From NCBI GenBank assembly GCA_963971305.1, contig OZ020303.1:20271184-20335183 (forward strand): a DNA stretch of 64,000 nucleotides, written 5' to 3'. The position numbers were made by a program, and so were the translations under genes. A model generated the notes under the pieces. That model was given only the letters and a program-made list of their open reading frames with translations. It had not been told where the DNA came from and made no database searches. The stretch comes from Arcuatula senhousia (lineage: Eukaryota; Mollusca; Bivalvia; Mytilida; Mytilidae). Position 1 is the first letter of the stretch; each line of letters opens with the position of its first letter. Shown here piece by piece: positions 1 through 11,100 of the stretch.

Positions 1-236
1 AGAGTTATGGACCCTTAAAAGCCAAAAAAAAAAATAGTGGTTTTTGCTCTAGAGATTGTGAACGATAGGAGATAGGGAAAAGTTTGTGTACCATAGAAGT
101 ATGTGCCACATATTTGCTTGATAAAATTCTATAGAGCTTTCTAATGGTTTCGTGTCATGACGGGCTGTTGGCAGTGTTAAATATTGTTACATTAAGTCAT
201 TTAAGCCAGTTGAGCGATTCAGGCTCCTGAGATTCT
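1..236 (-). mobile_element. Pearl-like tandem-repeat element, start of element only (cut by window edge)
   Basis: Read on the minus strand from 236 downward it shows a degenerate copy of the terminal segment of the elements at 26736 and 45431 ('caggagcctgaatcgctca'). Near the window start it has the matching internal phrase 'ttttaagggtccataac'. It is diverged and continues off the left edge. Confidence 0.55.
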
Positions 237-568
237 CTCGTTTTATTTTGCAAAAGAGCTATCTACATTAAAAAATAATGAAAGAAGCAGAGGTACCAAT
301 GGGGTATCCGAATGTCAAAAGTCCGAAAGGGCAGAGACAAAACTAGTAAACACCAACAAGAACGGGACAAAAACAGACAACATGTAAAACATGGAAACAC
401 AAAATAATTGAATATCAATCAACAACGCGAACTCCAATCGAAACAAGAGTGAACTCAGGTGCTCTGGAAGAATAAGCAGTCCCTGCTTGCTATAGCTCAT
501 CCGTAGCGTTGCCAATAGTCCATTCAGCGTGTCAAATCCGGTAAAGGAAGACAAAATAAAACCATCTG

Positions 569-1790
569 ACAAACCAACATCTGCACTCATCTGAGAGATC
601 GAAATCCCATATTTGTCTATAAGAGCAAGATGTCTTCCGTAAAATTTCTTGAATGAAGACAACAACCGAGGAGCAACATAACCCTGTGTTAGCAATTTTT
701 GCGTCACACGTGTCGCTCTGCTAAGGAAATCGATGTAAGTCCCGCACGCTCTGGAGTAACGAATCAATTGAGATACCTAAACTCCATAAGCTGGAGCGGA
801 CGGAATGTTGCTACACAAGAAGGGAAAGTTGACGATTGGAAAGTCATCACGTTTGTCAAAGAGCCTTGTTGACAGTCTTCCTTGAGAGTCAATTTCGAGA
901 TGTAGATCTAAATATGAAGCAGACTTCCTAGAATCCGTTGTGTCCTTTATCTCAAGCTCCTGGGGATATATGAGATGGAGAAAGTCACCAAATCGAGAAG
1001 AGTTGTTTAGTGTTTGTGCACCTTGGAATCCCTTTTGTTTGTTGAAAAACACGTCCACCAAACTGAACAAATATGTTGTCAATAAGAAAGTTGAGCATGT
1101 CGATTATTTGGTCTTTTGTAAATTTGTTCTTTTTCTTAGACTCATTGATGACAAAATAAGTCTTGGTATACTAGTAATCGACTACTAGATATTTGTACCT
1201 GCATTTTCCATTCTTTTTGAAAAAGCTGCGTTTAATCAGCTGTGTCAATCGCTATTTCAGTTTTATGTGGAATAGAAGTGTAGTGTGGAGAAATCGAATG
1301 TTTTGATGCTGTTACAAGATGAAACTGATTTAGAGTTAAGAATCTCCATCAGTTCCATCGAATTCTTCAGGATCCACATTTGATTGACACCATTTCTAGA
1401 ATAACAACAATCGTAATATTTCTGGAGGCCGGATTTTATTGCCGTAAGTATCGAAGTCAACAGAACTGAGAGAGGCTTAGTTGTACATTAGGATGACCCT
1501 GCAATGAAGCGCTGTTTGTATGAATTTTTATGTAATTTAGGCATCCAATACAGGGATGGAATGTCATCATTATTGCCACCAACAGAAAGGCGGAAGGAGG
1601 AAGTGACAGATTTGTGATTGTCAATGATTTCCTCCTTAGCCAGTGTTGTAGCCGTGTATGTGGTGCTATTGCTGGTACAACCAACCCCCAATTCAGCTTT
1701 CAAACAGTCAATATAGTGTTTCTTGCACACACAAATGATGTTATTTGGTGCTTTGTCTGCAGGAACAACAACATATTTGTCAGTAATAAG
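569..1790 (-). pseudogene. Penelope-like reverse transcriptase, broken, catalytic core deleted
   Basis: In minus-strand order: the block DKYVVVPADKAPNNI (about 1785-1740), comparable to the VxxADKG block at the start of Penelope-type RTs; SLYWMPKLHK with RFIAGSS (to 1488), comparable to the PKxHK box; a frameshift; GVNQMWILKNS and SSCNSIKTFDFSTL (1460-1263); then a poorly conserved stretch; then LNNSSRFGDF through SASYLDLHLEID and PSAPAYGV (1082-777); then RYSRACGTYIDFL to DVGLS (767-569). The region between FFNKQ and LNNSSRFGDF, where the Y-x-D-D box should be, is missing, so the enzyme core is gone. The family stop codon after DVGLS is a TAG in the copies at 6125, 10300 and 21486 but is altered here, so the frame runs on to 315 as non-coding readthrough. 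Confidence 0.65.
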
Positions 1791-2094
1791 TAAGTTAATC
1801 GATAAAAGTACAGGCCTTTCTATTATGTAATAAATAATTTACTGTCTCATGGTAATGAAGCCACGTTGTCAGCTTTAAAATTATCTTATAGTTTCAGAGA
1901 GAAATTCAAAAAAAAGATTGTGTTAACATGCCGTATCAGATATAGTTACCTAAATAACGTACTCCGAGACGTATGATTCATAACAAAAATATGACTTCAG
2001 AATCAAATTTCTTGAAAGATGGAAACTTTCAAGATTTCATCATCAACCATATATTTTTTTTTCAAAAGTATCAATTTTATAATAGAAATCAAAA

Positions 2095-2165
2095 TTACAA
2101 CAAAGTTCCTGACATTTAAATTTTGCTACGCCTGACACGTGTTTCGTCAGAGGTGGGTGCTATAT
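2095..2165 (-). other. Conserved retroelement segment resembling a degenerate hammerhead ribozyme
   Basis: Minus strand 'ctctgacgaaacacgtg' followed by 'tcaggcgtagcaaaattt'. The GAAAC plus short stem plus GCGTA arrangement matches the 3' half of hammerhead ribozymes known in Penelope-like elements. The CTGATGA half is not intact. The plus-strand copy at 59580-59670 is better preserved. Confidence 0.3.
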
Positions 2166-2170
2166 TTAAG

Positions 2171-3004
2171 ATTTAAAATGTTATGCATTCTACACTCTTT
2201 GAATATGAGAAAACATAAAACAATCGAACCAAAAGTACCTAACTGGTAACCAAATTTAAACTAAGATCTACCTATGTCTGGAATAGGAAGAACCTTAAAT
2301 TTAAGATTTTGAAATTTTTAATATTTTATAGCTTTTGTGTGTTTTGAACACAAAAGTGAATTTTGAGTATAAGTATATCAGGCATTTGATAGCACTTTGA
2401 TTTTTGTCAAATTTTAAGGGTACTTACTTCTAAATTGGCCAAATATGAAAAAGAATATCTCGGTAACATGTTCATCTCAAATTTGAAATAATTCAAATGT
2501 ACTTAAATGGGGGGGGGTGTCCAAGGATATACACTTTATGCAAATGCTGTCTGTATTTAGGTCGCTCTTCAAAGAGGGGATAACTTTTTCTTATAAGGCA
2601 TTAAATGTGCCATGTAAACAAATTCGATATAGGTTATGCATTCTTTGCATGAGGTTCAACGTAAGGTAATCTGGCGAGAGCATTATGAAAAGTTTGCTTA
2701 AAGAGCGGGTTTGATTTAGTAGTCGGTACCCTCAAGTGGTGTGGTTTAGCTGATTTCATTTCACCATTATAACAGATTTTATTTGTGCGCGGGAAAATAT
2801 TGGGGCATTTTTCATGTACCCATCACTGTATATGTACAATGCAACCCATTATAATTGATGTACTCCTAAACCAATTGACCAAATTGTTTTTGAATGTCCA
2901 AACAAAGTTTATGGGTATCTTTTTTTTTCCAAATCTAATTGGTGTGTCTATGTGTGCTTCATCCCATTAATGGCGATAGCCCGAATTTCGAAAAACAGGG
3001 TATT
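2171..3004. other. No recognised feature
   Basis: AT-rich sequence with a short G tract near 2510. No coding frame or known repeat is recognised. Confidence 0.5.
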
Positions 3005-3535
3005 TATGTGTATTTGTCTTCACCAAAGGGTCAATACAGTTCGGCTTATATTTTATCTCCTCTGGAAGCTACAAATTTGTTATAGATTTATTTAGTTAGT
3101 TAGTTAGTTATTGCTTTACTCTCAAGCGACTACGGCTTTATCCGGGAGATGAACATGAAAAGGATGATATAATGAACATGAAATAATGAAGTGGATCAAA
3201 CGGAAACACATTTAATAGAGGAGGAGAGTGCATTTTTGAGAAAATATTTAGCCAAGTGTGTTTCTTTATGACACGTTTGGGATGGATAGAAAGTTTTATA
3301 AACATGATGTCTGACTAAATCTAGCAAGTAAATTATGTGTATTTGTCTTCACCAAGGGTCAAGGTACAGTTCAACTTATACTTCGTCTCCTCTGAAAGCT
3401 ACAAATTTGTAATAGATTAAGTTAGTAACTGTTTTACCGAAACTGCTTTACTGCTATATCCGAAAGATGAACATGAAAGGGAAAATACAATGACATGAAA
3501 TGATGAAGTGGCGGAAAGGGGGACACACGTATTTA
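3005..3535 (-). repeat. Direct duplication of ~200 bp containing retroposon tail fragments
   Basis: Two diverged copies, about 3005-3235 and 3339-3530, both begin 'gtgtatttgtcttcacca', include 'agctacaaatttgt', and run into a (GTTA)n tail and the phrase 'gagatgaacatgaaa' of the dispersed retroposon family. The duplicated unit includes flank as well as repeat, so it arose after the insertion. Confidence 0.6.
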
Positions 3536-3584
3536 TACTGTATTTCTAGCAGTAAGACAGTATGATTACAAATGAAATGTTAAT

Positions 3585-3790
3585 TAGTTATTGCTAAAAT
3601 ACTCCCAAGCACGATTTCGACTATATCCAGGAGATGAACATGAAAAGGTATATACAGTGAACATGAAATGATAATGCAGTGGAGAAAAAGGGGACACAAT
3701 GCCTGAACCGATGTAAGGTTTCTGAGCGCTTTTTAGCGGACTTTTACAGGCAAGCTTAGCGCTGTCTATTCACCAACCGGATTCCGCACG
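3585..3790 (-). mobile_element. Dispersed retroposon, internally deleted copy
   Basis: It keeps the tail end ('gttattgct...actcccaagc', 'gagatgaacatgaaaagg') and the opposite end ('gagcgctttttagcggac', 'aagcttagcgctg') but lacks the ~200-bp centre. Sense is taken from the non-repetitive end towards the (TTAG)n tail. Confidence 0.6.
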
Positions 3791-4062
3791 GTTCATTTGT
3801 TATAGAATATATCTCCTTAAATTATGTAAAAACCACACAACGCAAGTATACTTAAAATAAGTTGCATGTCATGTCAGTACAAAAATAAACATTCATTAGT
3901 TAATACATTTAAAAATCATTTACAAGCATTCATCAATAATTTGATATTCAATTCTATCAGCCGTATTGTCAGCTTTCAGAATTTTTTCTTGGTTTCAGAA
4001 AAATGCATGAAGAATTACGGTTTTGGTAGGCTTAAGATAGAATAGCTTAAAGATCGTCGTCA
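3791..4062. other. No recognised feature
   Basis: AT-rich spacer between two retroposon copies; nothing recognised. Confidence 0.4.
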
Positions 4063-4490
4063 CAGTTAGTTAGTTAGTTAGTTATTGCTTTACTCCCAGG
4101 CAGCACGATTTCGGCTATATCCGGGAGATGAACATGAAAATGGTGATACAATGAACATGAAATGATGATGAAGTGGAGGAAATGGGGACACAAGGCCAAT
4201 CGGGTAGAATAGTTTTGACTGCCACTGGAAAAGGGAGTGATGGGTAGGGACGGGAAATTTTGCCTCCTGCATGGGGATCCTATGGGTCCTACTCTTACCG
4301 AGACCTGCAGCAGGGTTCTTTAACGTGCGAGGAACGTGACATTTTTCCCAACACAGTGCACCACTATGGTTTGCGGTCAGGTTTTCCGCATTATCGCCTG
4401 ACGACCCCGCATCTCTCGATGTCAGGGCTGCCCCATTCAACCACCTGGGGCACACATCCCAGTCGCTTTGTGGGCAAAGCGGCCTGACCC
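4063..4490 (-). mobile_element. Dispersed retroposon with (TTAG)n tail, nearly complete copy
   Basis: Begins at (GTTA)n and 'ttattgctttactccca' and ends at 'gggcaaagcggcctgaccc'. The middle carries, on the minus strand, 'cacgttaaagaaccc' and 'ctcggtaagagtagg', a block shared with the tRNA-derived SINE at 13043 and with the copies at 29228, 29805 and 40045. That block resembles the central Meta-domain of bivalve SINEs (family assignment inferred). The open frames across it on both strands are incidental. Confidence 0.65.
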
Positions 4491-5248
4491 CGATGAAAAA
4501 ACCCACAAGATTTATTTAAAAGATATGGCTTTACATTCACGCAATACAATCGAATTCCTTTGAAAGATGGAAATTTTCATTTACTTACAAACCTTATATT
4601 TCTGATTTAGTATGAAAAAGTATCAATTTTATTATAGAAATAAATAGCACTCATATTTATTTATTTTTTTATGCATTTGATGAGAAAATATTTGCTAAAA
4701 GTTTTTCTTTTAGACACGGGCTATTAAGGTCTTTAAGAAAGGGGGTGTTTGCCAAATAAATTTTAAGTTCATTATCTGGGTATAATAAAAATCTTATCTT
4801 CATCCTGGTCAAGATCATAAAAAGTCACCAATATGAACACTAAGTTTGCAAAAAAAAAATCTGTCAAACTATCTCACTTGAATGATATATGAGAGTAATG
4901 AATGATGTTCACATATTCATATGATTTTCTTGCTTCATGATAATTTTCCTCAAAATCCATTGTACTTACGGGATATGTGAACAGACAGTCGGAGATTTTT
5001 ATAACCCATGGATGGTATTGAATCAAACATTTTCTTTATAAGTAAGGAGTGAACCACATTGGTAACACTTTCCGCTTCAACTGCCTCTTACACTTCCAAG
5101 AGGCCTTCGAAATGTATTATTCCTTTGTTTCCACCCTACCTCCAAATTTCTCATTATGATATCATTTATGTTAAATTCATTATCCTTTTCATGTTCATTT
5201 AAGCATCGTTTTCATGTTCATTTTAGCATCCTATTAAATAAATGTTCA
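4491..5248. other. No recognised feature
   Basis: AT-rich sequence; 5150-5230 has a few 'catgttcatt' phrases like those in the dispersed retroposon tail, otherwise nothing recognised. Confidence 0.4.
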
Positions 5249-5806
5249 TTATACCACCGCTTTGAAAAAGAGATGAATATACTAATTTACCTCTGTCCGT
5301 CCGTTCTTCCATCCGTACACAACATGACTTTCGTAACAGTTGACTCAGCAACTACTCATCACAGTGATTTTTAATTTGGTAAATTGGTCCATTTTCGCTG
5401 GAACCAAACTAGGTCTATCGAATATCTACTTCCTGTTTACCAACTTAAGTCAATTTTCAACATAAATGGTCTGTTGTTGAAAATTTTCGCAATAGTTTTC
5501 TCGGAAACAACACTCATGTGTGTACATGTAACAGGGACTTGATATATGGGTTATGAAGTACTCAATTGCGAGTACCGAAATAAGGTCTGTTCGATATCGA
5601 CACACTGTTTACCGACTAAGTCCATTTTTTGACATCATTGGTCAATTGTTTTTGAAAAAGTTTTCGCATTACTACTTGTCACAGGCACTTGCTATATGAC
5701 TTAAGAATGAGGTCCTCTATCGCGAATACCAAAATTAGGTCTGTTGTACTTCTTGTCGACTATTTTGGGTGATGCGGGGTATACTAAGTGAGCAGTAGCT
5801 CGCAAA
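5249..5806 (+). mobile_element. Non-autonomous element with 'ttataccaccgctt' start and hairpin end
   Basis: Starts 'ttataccaccgctttg', has a short CCGT microsatellite-like run near 5297, loosely repeated ~150-bp units ('ttaccaac...aagtc', 'aggtctgtt'), and ends at 'gtgagcagtagctcgc', a 6-bp hairpin. The element at 56983-57417 has the same start and a matching hairpin end. The layout (microsatellite, tandem units, hairpin terminus) is that of pearl-like or Helentron-associated elements. Confidence 0.5.
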
Positions 5807-5939
5807 TTCCTTGTTGTCATCTATAATATGTTGTTTTGCTAGGGCGTAAACATTACTTATTGCACTTTTACATGCTATTATAGTTTAATCCGCTCAAGCT
5901 TATGGGGTTTACGTATCACAATTGATTCTCTATTTCAGA

Positions 5940-6426
5940 GCTAGCGGGACTTGAATCGGTTTCCTTGGTAGAGCGTCACGTCTGACGGAAAAATTGCTTA
6001 AACAGGATTGTGTTGCTTCTCAGTTGCTGTCTTTAATCAAGAAATTTTACGGAAGACATTATGCGATCATAGATAAATATGGGACTTCAATCTCTCAGAT
6101 GAGTACAGATGTTGGTTTATCATAGAATTTTGTTTTTTCTTCCTTTACCGGATTCGACACACTGGATTGACGGTTGGCTGCGCAACGGATGTGCTACAGC
6201 AGATAGGAACTGCTTACTCTTCCGGAGCACCTGAGTTCACTATCATTACGACTTGAGTTCGCTTTGATGATTGCTATTCAGTTGTTTTTGTATTTCTGTG
6301 CTGTGTGTTGTCTGTTATTTTGGACTTGTTTTTTTTCTTTTGGGGGGGGGGTGATCCTGTTCTTCTTGGTGTTTACCCCTTTCGAACTTTTGACGGATGT
6401 TCCATTGGTACCTCTGCTTCTTCGGT
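5940..6426 (+). mobile_element. Penelope-like retroelement, 5'-truncated 3' end
   Basis: Plus strand encodes the last ~60 RT residues (KKFYGRHYAIIDKYG, SISQMSTDVGLS, stop TAG at 6123-6125) with an internal stop, then the non-coding tail to 'ggtacctctgcttctt'. The open frame 6264-6521 is within and beyond this tail and is not a gene. Confidence 0.65.
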
Positions 6427-7500
6427 CAGAATATGCTTGTTTTGTGAACCATAAATTATTTTCAAAATTGCATGTATTGTATAATCAAGATCACATAAAT
6501 GAACTTTGCATTGAAAGGTAACTAAAACAATCTATTGACTTTCTCTTTCTATGTTGATGAATGTATATAATCCCTGGATATAATAGATCACTGAACTTAA
6601 CACATTTACCCTCAAGAATCACCCTGACAAAATAATACCAATTAATCATACACAAGGGACAGAGTAGTGTTTTTATATTCATATCAGTTTCTTATGATGT
6701 CGTCTTAAATTGTGCGTGATTTCTAATGAGAAACTATTTTGACCCAAAGAAATACACAAATGAAAGTTAGCAAGTAAACATGACTATACAAAAACCTGAA
6801 AGTTCAGATAGGGGATAACACGTTGATAATTACAAATTCTAGATTAAAGGGTATAGATGAATTACCATAAAAAACAAAACCAATGTAGTTGATAGTGCCT
6901 AGATATTTTTTGGCTGGTTACATAGGGAAAAATTATTGGGAAATTCCCCGCATTTTCACATGTGCGTGCGTGCGTGTGTGCGTGCTTGCGTCACCTTCTT
7001 AATGGTATCTGTCTGATTCTTGGAAATAGTGGTACATTACATGAAATTTCTAATTTTATGTTCAAAGGTTGCATTTCAGTGTATTATAAGTATTAACTCC
7101 TATAAAAAATCATTAATTTGGATTCACAGACTACATAATAACTAAAATCTTCTGGTTTAAATATCAGAAATGAAGCATCGCCTCGTGTCGACTTCAAGTG
7201 CATGGACAATTAAGAAAGTTTCTTTAAACCCCAAAAGACCTTGATATTTGTCGCCGTTAGTTTTACTATATACAAGACTATTTCAAGACTTATGGTACAG
7301 GCTGAATAAAAACCATGTTTTGTGGCACTAAACATTCCCTTTTCATTGCGATTTTAGAATTCGTGTGCAACATCAACACAAAACAAAACGATTGTGAGAC
7401 ACAATTTATGAAATTATGCAATTTTCACTATAAATTAAGTTAGTTTGTCAAATATAGGTGGCTAACGATGGATAAATGATGCGTCATGCAGTTTTGGAAT
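6427..7500. other. No recognised feature apart from a GT/GC-rich simple repeat
   Basis: Imperfect (GTGC)n-type run at 6961-6992. The rest is AT-rich with no recognised coding or repeat content. Confidence 0.5.
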
Positions 7501-7619
7501 GGTTTGTAGAGCTAAGCAAAATAAAAATCAGACATCGAACGCATGCCCGAAGGTGATATTGCTGTCTTAGTTTTTAAACTGTCGCAAAATTTCTGTAGAC
7601 GTACAGCACACGAGCTAGT

Positions 7620-7760
7620 CGCAGTACAGTCGCAGCAAGAACGTAGTTGGAACGTAGTGAAAACGTGATGAACGTAGAAGACACGTAGTGAAAACGTGCT
7701 GAACGTAGAAGACACGCAGTAAAAACTTGATAGTCCTAGAAGGAACTTGGTTGTAAACTT
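7620..7760 (+). repeat. Degenerate ~31-bp minisatellite in a GC-richer island
   Basis: A 31-bp unit containing 'aaaacgtgatgaacgtag' and 'aagacacg' is present at 7657-7687 and 7688-7718, with a third diverged copy after it and 'aacgtagt' variants before it. The minus-strand frames across it read repeated VFYVHHVFTT-like peptides, a consequence of the repeat. The flanking 7500-8050 stretch is richer in CG dinucleotides than its neighbours and I do not recognise it. Confidence 0.5.
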
Positions 7761-8152
7761 GAAGGACGTTGCACGGTCTTTGTAAGGACGTAGAGAGGTC
7801 GTTTTGAAAACCGAGGAGCAATATTTTTATTCCGTTTGCACTGCGTTCTAAGAACGTACTAAGAACTTGGTGGACTTTGTCTCAGTGTGACGGGGTATTA
7901 ACGTCGCGCGACAACACAGTTGTACCCATTCGCGGGGTCAACCGGTAACCGTCGCATGTAATTTGAAGATAGCTCGCGATTTCCATGTAACCTGGGATCC
8001 CGGGTAATATTTTTATTTCGTTACACTTCTCTGCAGACCCCGAAGGAACGCTTAAGATATTTACCAGGAGGCCAGTTTAGATTTCCATAGGACTAATTAT
8101 GTTTTGGCTTGTTTTGTGTAACTAAATAATATTTGATTTATTATGATACTAG

Positions 8153-8250
8153 TTGGTTTGTAACTCAGGGGCTTGTTTCCCTCGAAAAGTAAGGCTACCT
8201 TCGGGACAAGCCCATTTTTGGAGAGAAAAAAAACATCTGGGTTACAAATT
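8153..8250. mobile_element. Small hairpin MITE
   Basis: Ends are 'ttggtttgtaactcag' and 'ctgggttacaaattg', an inverted repeat, with an inner arm pair 'gggcttgtttccc' and 'gggacaagccc'. About 95 bp, no coding capacity. Confidence 0.5.
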
Positions 8251-8889
8251 GTATTTTGTCATGTTCTATGTCGACCTTTTTTACACTACATTTTAATCAC
8301 AAATACATTTTACTAGTCATATACCAAAACTGATTGAATCGTTTTCAATGCGATGGGTGTGAATAAAAAAAAAGGAGTTGCTGTTTTTGTTGCTTATTGA
8401 AGAAAAGATGTTTTTAAAACTGTCTACCTTTTTTCCTCTCTAGCTTATTTTGTTCTTCCGCGATTAGAACGCTTTTTAGTTTTATTTTTTTCTATTGAAT
8501 GGCTTGTGCTGAGAAAGTTATGATTAAATTAAAACCTTTTTGTTATACTATAAGGAAGCTTGTTTCTAAACATCAGGTGGCAAGACTAGTAATTGCTGAG
8601 ACAAGTTAAATGTTCTAGACATTATATAATGAGTAATCAAAATCGTAAATTGAATTTTGCACTCGAAATAATTGAATTTGCATATGCGATTTTAAAATAG
8701 AGTATATATATATATCACATAACTATAGTATGAAGTCAATGTACTTCTAGGACTTATAAGAATCTTACAGTATTATCATATGCAAAACTTAAGAGGTCGT
8801 GTGCTATTCTGCATTGAAGTAGGAATTTTCATTTTGTTTTGTCAAATAACAAATTCCACAATCTGGCTATATAAACTGTATATTCTCAA

Positions 8890-9245
8890 AACCGCAAAGC
8901 TTGTCCACGGAAAACTTTCAGAACCTGGATGACGAGTCGGGTGAGCTTTGCCCACGGACCGACTATGATGCGATTGTTGGTAGTTGTATGGGAAAGTAAT
9001 GACATCTTGCATGTCACAGTACTGAAAAATTACAGCACCATGCGGTAGCGGGGAAAATGTGACATTCCTCGCAAATTAAAGAACACTGCTGCAAAAAGAA
9101 TGACCCGACCCTATGTTTTTCGCAGTAGACTAAATTGCCCAGCCTACCTCATCACTCCTTTTTCTAATGGACGTCAAAACTTGTTTATCCGATTGGCTTT
9201 ATGTGTCCATCCCACTTCTTATTCTATGCTCTTTAGGTCTCTCTG
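8890..9245 (+). mobile_element. Dispersed retroposon, degenerate copy
   Basis: Recognisable phrases in order: 'cacggaccgact', 'caccatgcggt', 'gacattcctcgca', 'ttaaagaacactgctgc', 'taaattgcccagcctac', 'tatccgattggcttt'. These match 61095-61570 and the reverse of 4063-4490. Confidence 0.55.
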
Positions 9246-9524
9246 ACACCTAATGATTTTCAACAACCCTATATTCGCGCCGTTTGGGAATTTTTTAAGC
9301 AACAACTATTATATAACCTAACATAACCATATATTCTATTTTTGTTTAATATATTACATCGTTTTAACAATATTTTTTTTAAAATAACTCAACTCGGGTA
9401 AGTGTTCCTACTGTGTATATGGCAATATTTCAAGTAAGGGTTCTTTATTGTCAGCCATCATAGATAAGGTTTCCAGATTTTTCGAAATATAAGCCGAAGG
9501 TTTTGTCATTTTTGTTGCACTGTA

Positions 9525-9840
9525 TTAGAGGCGAGTTCCGGTTGGCGAATATGCCCACAGCTGTGCTAAGCTTGTCGGTGAAGTCCATTAAAGGGCACTC
9601 AGACACCTGACATTTGGTCAGGCCGCTTTGCCCTGAAGGCGACTGAGATGAGTGCCCGAGATGGTTAAATGGGGCAGCCCCGTCATAATAAATGCAGGGG
9701 TCGTCAGGTTATTCGTAAAACCAGACCCACAAACCATAGTATTGAAATATCCAAACTCCTTCGCAGTCAGAACTTATCCTTGCCGACTGAAAGTAGTACC
9801 GGATAATCCCCACTGCTGCATATTTTCATTCTGTCGAAAG
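9525..9840 (+). mobile_element. Dispersed retroposon, 5' part
   Basis: Carries 'cgaatatgcccacagctg', 'aagtccattaaagggcact', 'ggtcaggccgctttgccc', 'aatggggcagcccc' and 'aaccagaccca...aaaccatag', colinear with 29228-29500. It stops before the central block. Confidence 0.6.
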
Positions 9841-10027
9841 TTTTAATTTCAATGAATTGTTAAAAAAAAATTATTATTGTTTATTAGATAACCAACTTTA
9901 TGGCCCATAATTTTTTACCTTAAAAAAATAATTAGATTTGAAGTGTAGATTAGAAGTGTATTTTAGGCTATATACTAATATATATAGAATATAGGACTTT
10001 TTTATTTTGAGATCGATTTTAACACTT

Positions 10028-10362
10028 GAAGTAAGCAGAGGCACCAACGGGGCATTCGAGTGTCAAAAGTCCGAAAAGGCAACGACAAAACCGGTAAACA
10101 TGAACAAGAACAGTACAGGGAAACACAAAACATAAAAACAACCGAACAGAAATCAACAACGCGAACTCAAGTCGTAACAAGAGTGAACTCGGGTGCTCCG
10201 GAAGAGTAAGCGGTTCCTGCCTGCTATAGCACACCCGCCGCGTTGCCAATTTCCAATTCAGTGTGTCAAATCTGGTAAAGGAAGACAAAACAAAACCCTA
10301 TGACAAACCGACATCTGCACTCATCTGAGAGATAGAAATCCCATATTTATCTTTGAGTACAT
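10028..10362 (-). mobile_element. Penelope-like retroelement, 5'-truncated 3' end
   Basis: Minus strand: ends of the RT frame (SQMSADVGLS then TAG at about 10301) followed by the family tail down to 'gcagaggcaccaacgggg' at 10028. The open frame 10019-10288 lies in the tail and is not a gene. Confidence 0.65.
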
Positions 10363-10589
10363 GGTGAAGGGTGAACCAAAAAACAAGTCATAAAGTCGAT
10401 CTCAAAATCAATCAAAGTACCGTTGATACTGATAACTCGGAAGTCAGAATGTTTCCTTAATGTTAGCGTATGCTGATTTACAAATGTTCAGTTGAGTTCT
10501 GAAACTAGTGTTTTCTTTTAAATATCCCCTTCTATGCTAGTTTTATCGTCTTCTGAGCAATCCCCCACTGAAAGATTGTATACTGTTTA

Positions 10590-11100
10590 CAGTGTAAATT
10601 TGTCCGTCCGTCCGTCCAAAATAATATATTGTAAAAATATAAAGTACATCACGGTTTTTTAACTTACAATTACATAAGAAAGTGGTCTTATATTTTCTAT
10701 GATTAGCTTTATCCTATAGTGTACTGGTTTAATAAACTTTTTGTAGACTTTTGTGGAAAAATAATAACATGAAAAGTATAATATACATACCTAAACATTT
10801 GGTATACTGGCTCTATGCCATGTGACCATGATCCATTTATACGCTTCAACGACTCTTATATGAAATAAGGTCTTTTTTAGACGTATAAAAACGTCTTTGT
10901 TTATTTAAATGAAAAGTATAAAACCTAGGCATCTGATAATTCTTAGACGGTTGGGGTTGTGGTTTACGCTAATCACACCGTGCTGTGTGACCCTGAACCC
11001 ATTTTCACGCTTCAACAACTCTGGGTTTTTTTCTTAGGCATAAACTTTTTGTAGGACTTTTGTGGAAAATGAAAAATATGAAAATTTGTTCTACAGTTTT
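10590..11100 (+). mobile_element. Pearl-like element with CCGT microsatellite and ~150-bp units
   Basis: A (GTCC)n run at 10600-10618 precedes repeated phrases: 'atgaaaagtataa' near 10769 and 10910, 'cgcttcaac(g/a)actct' near 10842 and 11005, and 'aaactttttgtagactttt' near 10735 and 11044. Order microsatellite then tandem units is as in 23484-24503. Confidence 0.45.

Larger units (their letters stand above)
282..2170 (-). mobile_element. Penelope-like retroelement copy, degenerate
   Basis: A minus-strand element with a decayed reverse-transcriptase frame (569-1790) and a 3' tail ending near 282 in the phrase 'ggtacctctgcttc'. At least eight 5'-truncated tails elsewhere in the window share this end. 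Upstream of the RT, near 2095-2165, lies a conserved 'gaaac...ggcgtagc' segment shared with 59580-59670. 5' truncation with a common 3' end is what target-primed reverse transcription leaves. Assignment to the Penelope-like group rests on RT motifs and is inference. Confidence 0.6.

Noticed and set aside
315..767. A 150-codon minus-strand frame as an intact gene
   Set aside because: Its first ~65 codons are the C-terminal end of a Penelope-like RT and the rest is readthrough of the family's non-coding tail; sibling copies have a stop at the junction.
4090..4506. A 138-codon minus-strand frame as a gene
   Set aside because: It lies wholly inside a dispersed retroposon that recurs many times in the window without a conserved frame.
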